Assembly (NCBI GenBank): GCA_022705265.1 | Contig: JAKJEU010000096.1 | Location: forward strand, 1 to 5,769 | Origin: Pseudomonadota bacterium | GTDB taxonomy: Bacteria; Pseudomonadota; Alphaproteobacteria; JAKJEU01 | Direction: 5' to 3' | DNA: 5,769 bases | Shown here: positions 1 through 4,579 of the stretch, piece after piece | Numbering within the stretch: the stretch's first letter is position 1 | How the letters are laid out: every line of letters begins with the position of its first letter | Translations under genes and position numbers: made by a program | The notes under the pieces: model-generated | The model's database searches: none | The model's input: the letters and a program-made list of their open reading frames with translations, nothing else | Told to the model about the DNA's origin: nothing

Positions 1-974
1 TAGGCGGTTATTCTTTTTCACTTGCTTGGGCAGGGGATAATTTGACGGAATTTATGGCTTCTGCGATTGCTTGTTCAAAGCAAACCGAAGGAGAAAATAA
101 AGGAAAGATGACAGGGCTTGTATTTGCCACGGGAAATCATGATGCGGGAAGAATGAGAAACAGAGTTTTAGGTGATAATCCATCTGATAATGCGGTTAAA
201 ACTTTGCAAAAGCTTTATATGTCCTTGCCTGGACCTCTTTGTGTTTATAATGGTGATGAACTTGGTCTTCCTCAGGTAAAAGTCCCTGAACATTTACGAG
301 TTGACCCTTGTTTGAATAATCGTGATGGTTGTCGTGTACCTATTCCTTGGGATAATGAAAAACCAAATATGGGTTTTTGTTCCGAAGACAATGAACCATT
401 TTTGCCAATTCATTTAATTGATCAAAAATATGCGGTTTCGGCTCAGGAAAAAGATAAGAATTCCTTGTTGAGCAGTTACAGAACATTCGCAGATTATCGT
501 CAAAGCAACGAAATAATGCAAAAGGGTGGAATTGAGTTGGTTGAAGTCAGCAAGAAATTTATTGCTTTTAAACGAGTTCACGAAGGTAAAGAAATTTTAT
601 GTGCTTTTAACCTTTCAAAGGATTATGATTATAAACTTAATCTTGAATTATATGGTGGAAAACAAGTTCAAGATTTCAAAGAAGACTTAAAAAAGAACGA
701 ATTTGATAAAAAAGATTTCGAAGTTAATGGAAATTCAATTAAAATTCCACCAGAAGGTTGTTTCATTGTCGAATGTCCAAAGGATTTTAAGGTCGCAACA
801 AGAAGTTATTTAGAAGATTTAACCCCAGAAGGTAAACTTGATGTTGTAACAAGACCTGAAAAAATTGCGGATACTGAAATAAGGATAAAATTGGAAAAAA
901 TAAAGAATAACTATTATAAAAACCATCAACCATTACAAAATCCGATGTACAGAAACAGAGGTAATGGTCGTTAA
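1..974 (+). CDS. GH13 family alpha-glucosidase-type glycoside hydrolase, C-terminal part (5' end outside window)
   Basis: The open frame runs in from the left edge (first full codon at 3) and ends with TAA at 972-974. The TTG at 42 is internal, because the same frame reads GGYSFSLAWAGDN before it, so 323 residues are present. The motif ATGNHDAGR (window residues 42-50) matches GH13 conserved region IV, with the transition-state Asp in GNHD. YNGDELGLPQ, then DP and NRDGCRVPIPW, is the pattern seen in alpha-1,4/1,6-glucosidases of the oligo-glucosidase type (GH13_23/17/31-like). The nucleophile Asp and acid/base Glu should lie upstream, outside the window. The barrel end is followed by a beta-rich C-terminal domain, with KKFIAFKRVHEGKEILCAFNLS typical of it. 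About 65 residues of charged tail follow, rich in Lys, Asn and Arg, which is longer than usual. The likely role is hydrolysis of alpha-glucosidic bonds in malto- or isomalto-oligosaccharides, or a related transglucosidase; exact specificity cannot be read from this half. Confidence 0.9.
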   Translation, partial: GGYSFSLAWAGDNLTEFMASAIACSKQTEGENKGKMTGLVFATGNHDAGRMRNRVLGDNPSDNAVKTLQKLYMSLPGPLCVYNGDELGLPQVKVPEHLRVDPCLNNRDGCRVPIPWDNEKPNMGFCSEDNEPFLPIHLIDQKYAVSAQEKDKNSLLSSYRTFADYRQSNEIMQKGGIELVEVSKKFIAFKRVHEGKEILCAFNLSKDYDYKLNLELYGGKQVQDFKEDLKKNEFDKKDFEVNGNSIKIPPEGCFIVECPKDFKVATRSYLEDLTPEGKLDVVTRPEKIADTEIRIKLEKIKNNYYKNHQPLQNPMYRNRGNGR

Positions 975-984
975 TTTTTTACGA

Positions 985-1025
985 TTGTATGTTTTTTGTC
1001 AATTTGGTAAAATATTAGGCATAAT
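985..1025 (+). promoter_or_regulatory. Candidate promoter(s) for the repeat protein gene
   Basis: Two overlapping sigma70-like candidates are visible. One has -35 TTGTCA (996-1001), an 18-bp spacer and -10 CATAAT (1020-1025), five of six consensus bases in each box, but it would start only about ten bases before the start codon. The other has -10 TAAAAT (1008-1013) 17 bp after a weak TTGTAT (985-990), giving a more comfortable leader. No hairpin terminator is visible between the upstream stop at 974 and this site, so read-through from the glucosidase gene is also possible. Confidence 0.4.
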
Positions 1026-1042
1026 TTTTATTGGAGATTTAC

Positions 1043-1804
1043 ATGAATAAAGAAGAAAAATTAGAGTTATTGTCTAGTTATATAAAAAGAGTCGATTCTA
1101 TAAGAAAAGAAGCAAGTAGTTCTTATTATGTTAGAGATTCAGAAAAAGAGGCTAAGTCTTTAATTGAAACTAGTGATTTTGAGACACAAGAAAAAGTTGA
1201 ATATGCTATAAAAAATCAATCAAGATATAATTCATTGAGTGATGATGAAGAAAAAGCAAAAGAAGATAATTCAATCATTAACGGACTTAAAGATATTAGA
1301 AAAAATGTCGAAAAGGAAGAAAAAATAAAGTTAGTAGCAGATTTTTTCAAAAGAGAAAACCGTATTAATAACGAAGCTGATTATACAAAAAACAATGTAT
1401 CTGATCCTGAAAAACAGGCTAAGTCTATGGTTGAAAATGATAATAAGGGAATGCAGTTGGTTGTAAACAATATTATCAGCGCACAAAAAGAATATAATTC
1501 GTTAAGTGATGATGAAAAAAAGGCTAATGATAAAGAGCGAGTTGATGAAATTGTAAGAATTAAGCCTTTGATGAACGCGGTTGAAAAATCTATGGATAAG
1601 GCCATTGAAAAAAGCTTTGGAAAAGATGGTAACAAAAAAGATTATAAAGATAATTTGAAAAAAGAAATTGCAAAGGATGTTAAAGTTTTTGCAGTAACAG
1701 AAAAGTTTAAAAGCGCAACAAAAACTTTTGCTTGTGGGGTTAAATCGCAAGCTGATAAATTAAAAACAACTATATTAAATCGTATGAGAGGTAATCAAAA
1801 ATAA
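1043..1804 (+). CDS. Hypothetical charged helical protein with two tandem ~88-residue repeats
   Basis: This is a 253-residue protein that I do not recognise. ATG 1043 is chosen over the upstream in-frame TTG 1031 because GGAG at 1033-1036 sits six bases before 1043; the TTG would overlap that Shine-Dalgarno. The protein is very rich in Lys, Glu, Asp and Asn and has no signal peptide or membrane segment, so it is probably cytoplasmic and largely alpha-helical, possibly coiled coil. Residues 6-93 and 94-183 are two copies of one unit. The strongest shared blocks are D(S/P)EK(E/Q)AKS (32-39 and 121-128) and YNSLSDDE (62-69 and 151-158), both 89 residues apart. The opening K-x-x-L-x-x-(Y/F)-(I/F)-KR also recurs. 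Residues 184-253 are a separate, more basic tail (FACGVKSQADKLKTTILNRMRG) that could bind nucleic acid or a partner; that is inference. A hairpin terminator follows 27 bases after the stop codon. Confidence 0.85.
   Translation: MNKEEKLELLSSYIKRVDSIRKEASSSYYVRDSEKEAKSLIETSDFETQEKVEYAIKNQSRYNSLSDDEEKAKEDNSIINGLKDIRKNVEKEEKIKLVADFFKRENRINNEADYTKNNVSDPEKQAKSMVENDNKGMQLVVNNIISAQKEYNSLSDDEKKANDKERVDEIVRIKPLMNAVEKSMDKAIEKSFGKDGNKKDYKDNLKKEIAKDVKVFAVTEKFKSATKTFACGVKSQADKLKTTILNRMRGNQK
1058..1591 (+). repeat. Diverged tandem duplication inside the charged protein gene
   Basis: Two units of about 264-267 bp lie head to tail (about 1058-1321 and 1322-1591). They share protein blocks at a constant offset of 88-89 residues, with one inserted residue in the second copy after the shared KR (residues 15-16 and 103-104). 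Some similarity remains at DNA level, for example TATAATTC followed by TGATGATGAA around 1226 and 1493, and GAGGCTAAGTCT versus CAGGCTAAGTCT. The copies have diverged by substitution, so this is an old intragenic duplication and not a recent unstable repeat. Confidence 0.8.
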
Positions 1805-1830
1805 AGATTATCTTTCAAATATTAATAATA

Positions 1831-1867
1831 AAAAGGGCTTTAAAAATGATTTAAGGCTCTTTTTTTT
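1831..1867 (+). terminator. Rho-independent terminator of the repeat protein gene
   Basis: A 14-bp stem pairs 1831-1844 (AAAAGGGCTTTAAA) with 1850-1863 (TTTAAGGCTCTTTT) around a 5-base loop. It includes two G-U wobbles. The U run continues to 1867. It lies just after the stop at 1804, as expected for the end of that transcript. Confidence 0.8.
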
Positions 1868-1886
1868 ATTTTTTTAAAAAAAGTAC

Positions 1887-1915
1887 TTGATTTATTTTTT
1901 TAAGGGGCTTATATT
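1887..1915 (+). promoter_or_regulatory. Sigma70-like promoter in the gene-free region
   Basis: The -35 box TTGATT (1887-1892) is followed after exactly 17 bp by the -10 box TATATT (1910-1915), with predicted start near 1922. It lies beyond the terminator at 1831-1867, so it would begin a new transcript. No protein-coding start follows it until 2177; the first elements downstream are hairpins, which is why a small RNA is proposed. Confidence 0.5.
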
Positions 1916-1921
1916 TTGTCC

Positions 1922-2046
1922 AATATTAGAAAAAACAAATTTCGTAATATTATAAGGTCTTCGGAAAAACTTCCGGTCTCCCTAATATAAAATTTTAAAA
2001 ACCGTAGCAAAAACACTCTTTTTATTAAAAAAGAGAGGGTTTTTGA
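1922..2046 (+). ncRNA. Candidate structured small RNA (or long leader), unknown family
   Basis: Three hairpins in a row lie behind the promoter at 1887-1915. The first pairs AATATTA (1922-1928) with TAATATT (1945-1951). The second has core CGGAA (1962-1966), loop AAAC and TTCCG (1971-1975), with GG/CC closing pairs outside a small internal loop. The third pairs CTCTTTTT (2016-2023) with AAAAAGAG (2028-2035) around ATTA and extends outward to AAAAAC (2009-2014) against G plus TTTTT (2037-2044), with a mismatch and a two-base bulge, ending in a U run like a terminator. No open frame of note covers it. I do not recognise a known RNA: it lacks the GGAAGGAAGCAGCC-type core of SRP RNA and any tRNA-like end. 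It could instead be the long 5' leader of the gene at 2177. Confidence 0.35.
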
Positions 2047-2110
2047 CCCCATTTTGTCAGTTCATTGTTTCGTTATTGTGAATTGACAAAATGAGGTTTT
2101 GTCACTTTTT
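2045..2110 (+). promoter_or_regulatory. Overlapping inverted repeats: possible attenuator or operator before the small membrane gene
   Basis: Three copies of an (A)TTTTGTCA half-site alternate in direction: 2051-2059, complement at 2084-2092, and 2097-2104. The middle copy can pair upstream, as an 18-position stem 2047-2064 with 2079-2096 with one mismatch and one G-U, or downstream, as a perfect 8-bp stem 2084-2091 with 2097-2104 around TGAGG. A T run follows at 2106-2110. The two stems are mutually exclusive, as in transcription attenuators. The same DNA contains a perfect TTGACA (2083-2088) that could be a -35 box, with a weak TTTAAA (2108-2113) 19 bp on, so an operator palindrome over a promoter is an equal alternative. 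Confidence 0.45.
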
Positions 2111-2176
2111 AAAATTTAACGAATTTTGTTTTATCTAATAAATAATTAATTTTTTTATTTAAAAGGATATATAACA

Positions 2177-2407
2177 ATGACACATAAATTTGCTCATTTT
2201 TTAAAAATTGGATTATTTTATTATGGTTCATTTCTTTTCTTTTCATTTTTAAGCTATTCTTTTTTGGGACTTTTGGCTAATTTCTTTGGTGTAAGCGGTG
2301 GAATGACAAATCCTATGCTTTCGTTTGCTCCAAATATGTTTGGTTTGGCTGGATTGTTCGTTGCAAGATTTTTATGGAACAAATTCTTTGCTGAAAAAAT
2401 TATTTAA
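2177..2407 (+). CDS. Small two-helix membrane protein, function unknown
   Basis: This 76-residue protein starts at an ATG nine bases after AAAAGGA (2161-2167). It is strongly hydrophobic. Residues about 9-35 (IGLFYYGSFLFFSFLSYSFL) form one membrane segment, and about 49-67 (LSFAPNMFGLAGLFVARFLW) form a second. A glycine-rich turn, GVSGGMTNP, lies between them, and the ends are basic or charged (KFAHFLK, KFFAEK). No signal peptidase site or catalytic motif is seen, and I do not recognise a family. It is preceded by the inverted-repeat region and followed after 58 bp by the Nudix gene on the same strand with no hairpin between, so the two could be partly co-transcribed. A small integral membrane protein of the inner membrane is all that can be claimed. 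Confidence 0.7.
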   Translation: MTHKFAHFLKIGLFYYGSFLFFSFLSYSFLGLLANFFGVSGGMTNPMLSFAPNMFGLAGLFVARFLWNKFFAEKII

Positions 2408-2425
2408 TTTTCTTAATTTAAAAGA

Positions 2426-2434
2426 TGTTATATT
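2426..2434 (+). promoter_or_regulatory. Possible extended -10 promoter for the Nudix gene
   Basis: TGTTATATT fits the extended -10 pattern TGnTATAAT with one mismatch and would start transcription about 2441, some 25 bases before the Nudix start codon. No good -35 box lies 17 bp upstream, which extended -10 promoters can tolerate. In AT-rich DNA such matches arise by chance. Confidence 0.3.
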
Positions 2435-2465
2435 AAAAAAATAACTATTTTAAAAGGGATTAAAA

Positions 2466-2906
2466 ATGAATAAACGACGCACAGCAAGAGCAATTTTAAT
2501 CACAAAGGATAATAAATTATGCGTTATCAAAAGAATTAAAAAAGGCGATGTTTATTATGTAACTCCTGGTGGTGGGATTGAAGAAGGTGAAACTCCTTTA
2601 ATGGCGATAATTCGTGAATTAAGAGAGGAAATTGGCTCTGATTGTTCTTATGTTAACAAAGCTTTTGAAATTGAGGACGAAAAGCAATTTGATACTTTTT
2701 ATGTTTGTTACGAATGCGAAAGGATTAAGCCAAACGGACCTGAACACCAAAAAAAAGATGTGAATAATATATATGAAATTATCAACTTTGAAATTGAAGA
2801 TTTAGAAAAGCTTAATTTAGTTCCAGCTTATATAAAGGACAAAGTTTTAAACCTTGCAAAAAGGGCTATTTCAAACAAAGAAAAAGATATTAATAAATAT
2901 TGTTAA
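2466..2906 (+). CDS. Nudix hydrolase family protein
   Basis: A 146-residue protein with AAAAGGGA (2452-2459) six bases before the ATG. The Nudix box GX5EX7REUXEEXGU is present at residues 36-58: G36, E42, R50-E51-L52, E54-E55 and G57. The final hydrophobic position is Ser58, a small deviation. The glutamates bind Mg2+ or Mn2+ for cleavage of a nucleoside diphosphate linked to another moiety. The N-terminal strand RRTARAILITKDNKLCVIKR and YYVTPGGGIEEGE are typical of the fold, and the length matches a single-domain Nudix enzyme, expected to be cytoplasmic. The substrate (for example oxidised nucleotide, nucleotide sugar or dinucleotide) cannot be decided. The proline-rich signatures of MutT, RppH or ADP-ribose pyrophosphatase were not clearly seen. 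The C-terminus ends in a Lys-rich tail and Cys146. Confidence 0.9.
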   Translation: MNKRRTARAILITKDNKLCVIKRIKKGDVYYVTPGGGIEEGETPLMAIIRELREEIGSDCSYVNKAFEIEDEKQFDTFYVCYECERIKPNGPEHQKKDVNNIYEIINFEIEDLEKLNLVPAYIKDKVLNLAKRAISNKEKDINKYC

Positions 2907-2914
2907 ATAATTTT

Positions 2915-2950
2915 AAAAGGCTTTGGAATATTAACCAAAGCCTTTTTTTT
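2915..2950 (+). terminator. Strong stem-loop terminator between convergent Nudix and Hsp20 genes
   Basis: A perfect 12-bp stem pairs AAAAGGCTTTGG (2915-2926) with CCAAAGCCTTTT (2935-2946) around an 8-base loop. Eight T residues run 2943-2950. It sits 8 bases after the Nudix stop and 9 bases beyond the Hsp20 stop on the other strand. On the - strand the stem is followed by a shorter T run, so it probably ends both transcripts but is optimal for the + strand. Confidence 0.85.
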
Positions 2951-2955
2951 TAAAG

Positions 2956-3543
2956 TTAATCAAGCTTGATTTTTGTTATGTTTTTTGGTTCTTCTTTTGG
3001 TGGAAGCTTGGTTATTTCAACTTTTAAAACTCCATTTTCAAAATTAGCCTTGTATTTTGTTACATCAACCTTTGAAGGAAATACAATAGTACGATTAAAC
3101 GAACCATAACTTATTTCTTGCATATGATATTGGTTGTCTTTACTTGTTTCGGTTTTTGTTTTCTTTTCCCCTTTGATGGTCAAAAAATCCTCGCTCAAAG
3201 ATATATCAATCGCATTTTTATCCATTCCTGGAAGTTCTGCGGTTACGACGATATTATCTTTATTTTCGGTTACATCGGTTTTAAAATTATCAACCATCAT
3301 AATATTAGCAGGCATAACAGGCATTGGCATTTGTTTAAAGGATTTCCAAAAACTGTCAAAGGCTTGTTCCATGTTGTTATGTAATCTAAAAAACTCTTCT
3401 CTGTCGTTGAAAAAAGGGTCTTTTATGGACATATTTTCTTCTGGTGTTTTTTTCGAGCCAAACCAAGAAGCATTAGCATTTTGAATTGTTAAAAAACTTA
3501 AAAATCCCAAAGCAAGGGCAACCTTTTTATTAAAATCTTTCAT
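2956..3543 (-). CDS. Exported small heat-shock protein (Hsp20/alpha-crystallin family)
   Basis: A 195-residue protein. AGAGGA (complement of 3551-3556) lies seven bases before the ATG. Residues 1-25 look like a Sec signal peptide: a basic start (MKDFNKK), hydrophobic core VALALGFLSFLTI and an A-N-A cleavage motif at 23-25 before SWFG. Residues 38-80 form a helical, Phe- and Met-rich arm typical of small heat-shock proteins. Residues about 88-182 are the alpha-crystallin domain: AELPGMDKNAIDISLSEDFL (102-121), LTIKGEKK and the signature A-x-x-x-NGVLKVEI (166-177). The C-terminal tail has the I-x-(I/L) type motif KIKL (191-194) that anchors oligomers. Such proteins are ATP-independent holdases against aggregation. 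Most bacterial ones are cytoplasmic; the signal peptide implies a periplasmic or envelope role here. Heat-shock control is likely for the family, but the TTGAAA/TTGAAG boxes upstream are too weak to claim. Confidence 0.92.
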   Translation of the reverse strand: MKDFNKKVALALGFLSFLTIQNANASWFGSKKTPEENMSIKDPFFNDREEFFRLHNNMEQAFDSFWKSFKQMPMPVMPANIMMVDNFKTDVTENKDNIVVTAELPGMDKNAIDISLSEDFLTIKGEKKTKTETSKDNQYHMQEISYGSFNRTIVFPSKVDVTKYKANFENGVLKVEITKLPPKEEPKNITKIKLD

Positions 3544-3595
3544 TTTTTATTCCTCTTTAAATTTAATTATTTAAAAAACAAATTTAATAAAAACC

Positions 3596-3608
3596 GTCAT
3601 CTTATGAC
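3596..3608 (-). terminator. Short inverted repeat between the SPFH-like and Hsp20 genes; weak terminator or operator
   Basis: GTCAT-CTT-ATGAC is a perfect 5-bp inverted repeat. Read on the - strand it is followed by GGTTTTTATT, resembling a weak terminator for the SPFH-like gene, whose stop is about 46 bases upstream on that strand. It equally sits in the Hsp20 promoter region and could be a binding site. The stem is short, so confidence is low. Confidence 0.3.
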
Positions 3609-3654
3609 TTCAATTAATTATTTAGTTTTTGGTTTATCAATTTTCAATACATTC

Positions 3655-4524
3655 TTAAATAGTTTTTCTTAACCCAAGGTTATTATCCAAAGAAATAAGC
3701 ACAACTTTATCAATTTTAAGGCAGTCAATAAGGCGGATTTTCTTGGTACTTATGGCTTCTTTTTGATTAAACGGAGCAAGCCAAAACATGACAATAATAA
3801 CCATGTTGATAAGGATAGCATAAATTCCATACATAAAGTGAAGAGGGCTTATTAAATCGATTTTAGGAAATAATATATTTATGATATAAGCCGAAGGATA
3901 AAAAACCACCGAAGAAACCATAAGAAGCATTAAAAATACCATTATTTTTTTGTAAATTGGAGTTTTGGCATCATATTGTTTACCAATGGTAAAGGATTTA
4001 TTTTCAACGCTTTTGTATTTTTCGTTAATTTTTCTTTGGATTGAAACAATATTATATTTTTCATCGCCATTATCTGTTCTGTGTTCGTCAATTACCTTTG
4101 ATATAGTATCATGAACATTAATATCGATATAATCTTCAATGGTTTTGTATGAATCGTCACTGTTTTTCTTATCGTCTTTAATAAGATATATTATCAAAGG
4201 GTTAGTGATTGCAAAAGTAACCTCGGCATCGAAAGTGATATTATAAGGGAATATATATTTTTCCGCATCTTGCCCTTGAACAGAGTGAGAATAAAGGTAA
4301 TGAACTTGTTTTCTTAAATCCACGACATCAAAAACTTCGATACAAGGAACTTTCCAATAGAGTCCCGCGTCCTTATAAACTATAATTGGTCTTCCAAGGC
4401 GGTTTTTTATTATTGCAAAACCTTCGCCACAAACCCAACAAGGGGCAAGATACCGTCCCATAAGGATAAAAAGATTAGTGATAAGTTGTCCAATACTTGA
4501 AATTTGATCCATTTTATTCACCAT
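3655..4524 (-). CDS. Divergent SPFH/band-7-like membrane protein with two C-terminal helices
   Basis: A 289-residue frame. The first ATG (4524) has no Shine-Dalgarno. The in-frame ATG at 4512 (residue 5) has GGTGA (complement of 4518-4522) five bases before it and may be the true start. Residues about 32-148 read like an SPFH (stomatin/prohibitin/HflK) domain: GEGFAIIKNRLGRPIIVYKD, then GLYWKVPCIEVFDVVDLRKQ (the pGlxfkxPxIexvxxvDlRxq pattern), QGQDAEKYIFPYNITFDAEV and TFAITNPLIIY, ending in a helical stretch. Residues 8-28 are moderately hydrophobic and could insert in the membrane. Residues about 194-218 and 229-251 are clear membrane segments, then a 38-residue tail with polar and hydrophobic strands. 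SPFH proteins oligomerise as membrane scaffolds, often with proteases, but I cannot name a subfamily. The two helices after the domain are unusual, since SPFH anchors are usually N-terminal. The SPFH call rests on pattern reading and is moderate. Confidence 0.7.
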   Translation of the reverse strand: MVNKMDQISSIGQLITNLFILMGRYLAPCWVCGEGFAIIKNRLGRPIIVYKDAGLYWKVPCIEVFDVVDLRKQVHYLYSHSVQGQDAEKYIFPYNITFDAEVTFAITNPLIIYLIKDDKKNSDDSYKTIEDYIDINVHDTISKVIDEHRTDNGDEKYNIVSIQRKINEKYKSVENKSFTIGKQYDAKTPIYKKIMVFLMLLMVSSVVFYPSAYIINILFPKIDLISPLHFMYGIYAILINMVIIVMFWLAPFNQKEAISTKKIRLIDCLKIDKVVLISLDNNLGLRKTI

Positions 4525-4547
4525 GAAAACAAAATTGTTCGTAAAGG

Positions 4548-4576
4548 ATTATACTCCTTTTATTTACAAGTGATAA
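4548..4576 (-). promoter_or_regulatory. Promoter for the SPFH-like gene
   Basis: On the - strand, -35 TTATCA (complement of 4571-4576) and a perfect -10 TATAAT (complement of 4548-4553) are separated by exactly 17 bp. The start would be near 4541, giving a leader of about 17 bases to the first ATG or 29 to the second. The boxes sit in the 55-bp gap after the upstream redox gene, so the SPFH-like gene can be transcribed independently. An AAAGGA/TCCTTT inverted repeat (4543-4548 and 4555-4560) flanks the -10 box and could be an operator. Confidence 0.55.
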
Positions 4577-4579
4577 TAT

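Noticed and set aside
1381..1750. Open frames on the - strand opposite the repeat protein gene
   Set aside because: They are antisense shadows of a Lys/Glu-rich gene, giving Phe/Leu/Ser-rich translations without ribosome sites or family resemblance.
1955..1985. SRP (4.5S) RNA, suggested by the GGTC...CGGAA...TTCCGG segment
   Set aside because: The conserved apical GGAAGGAAGCAGCC-type core and GNRA tetraloop are absent; the loop here is AAAC.
1805..2176. A mobile element or CRISPR array in the gap
   Set aside because: No transposase, terminal repeats with target duplication, or regularly spaced direct repeats are present; the repeats are local inverted half-sites.
2437..2455. AAATA-AC-TATTT inverted repeat before the Nudix gene as a terminator
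   Set aside because: The stem is all A-T and too weak to stand out in such AT-rich DNA, with no T run after it.
3118..3484. Two + strand open frames opposite the Hsp20 gene
   Set aside because: The - strand frame has a complete alpha-crystallin domain, signal peptide and ribosome site; the + strand frames are shadows with no motif.
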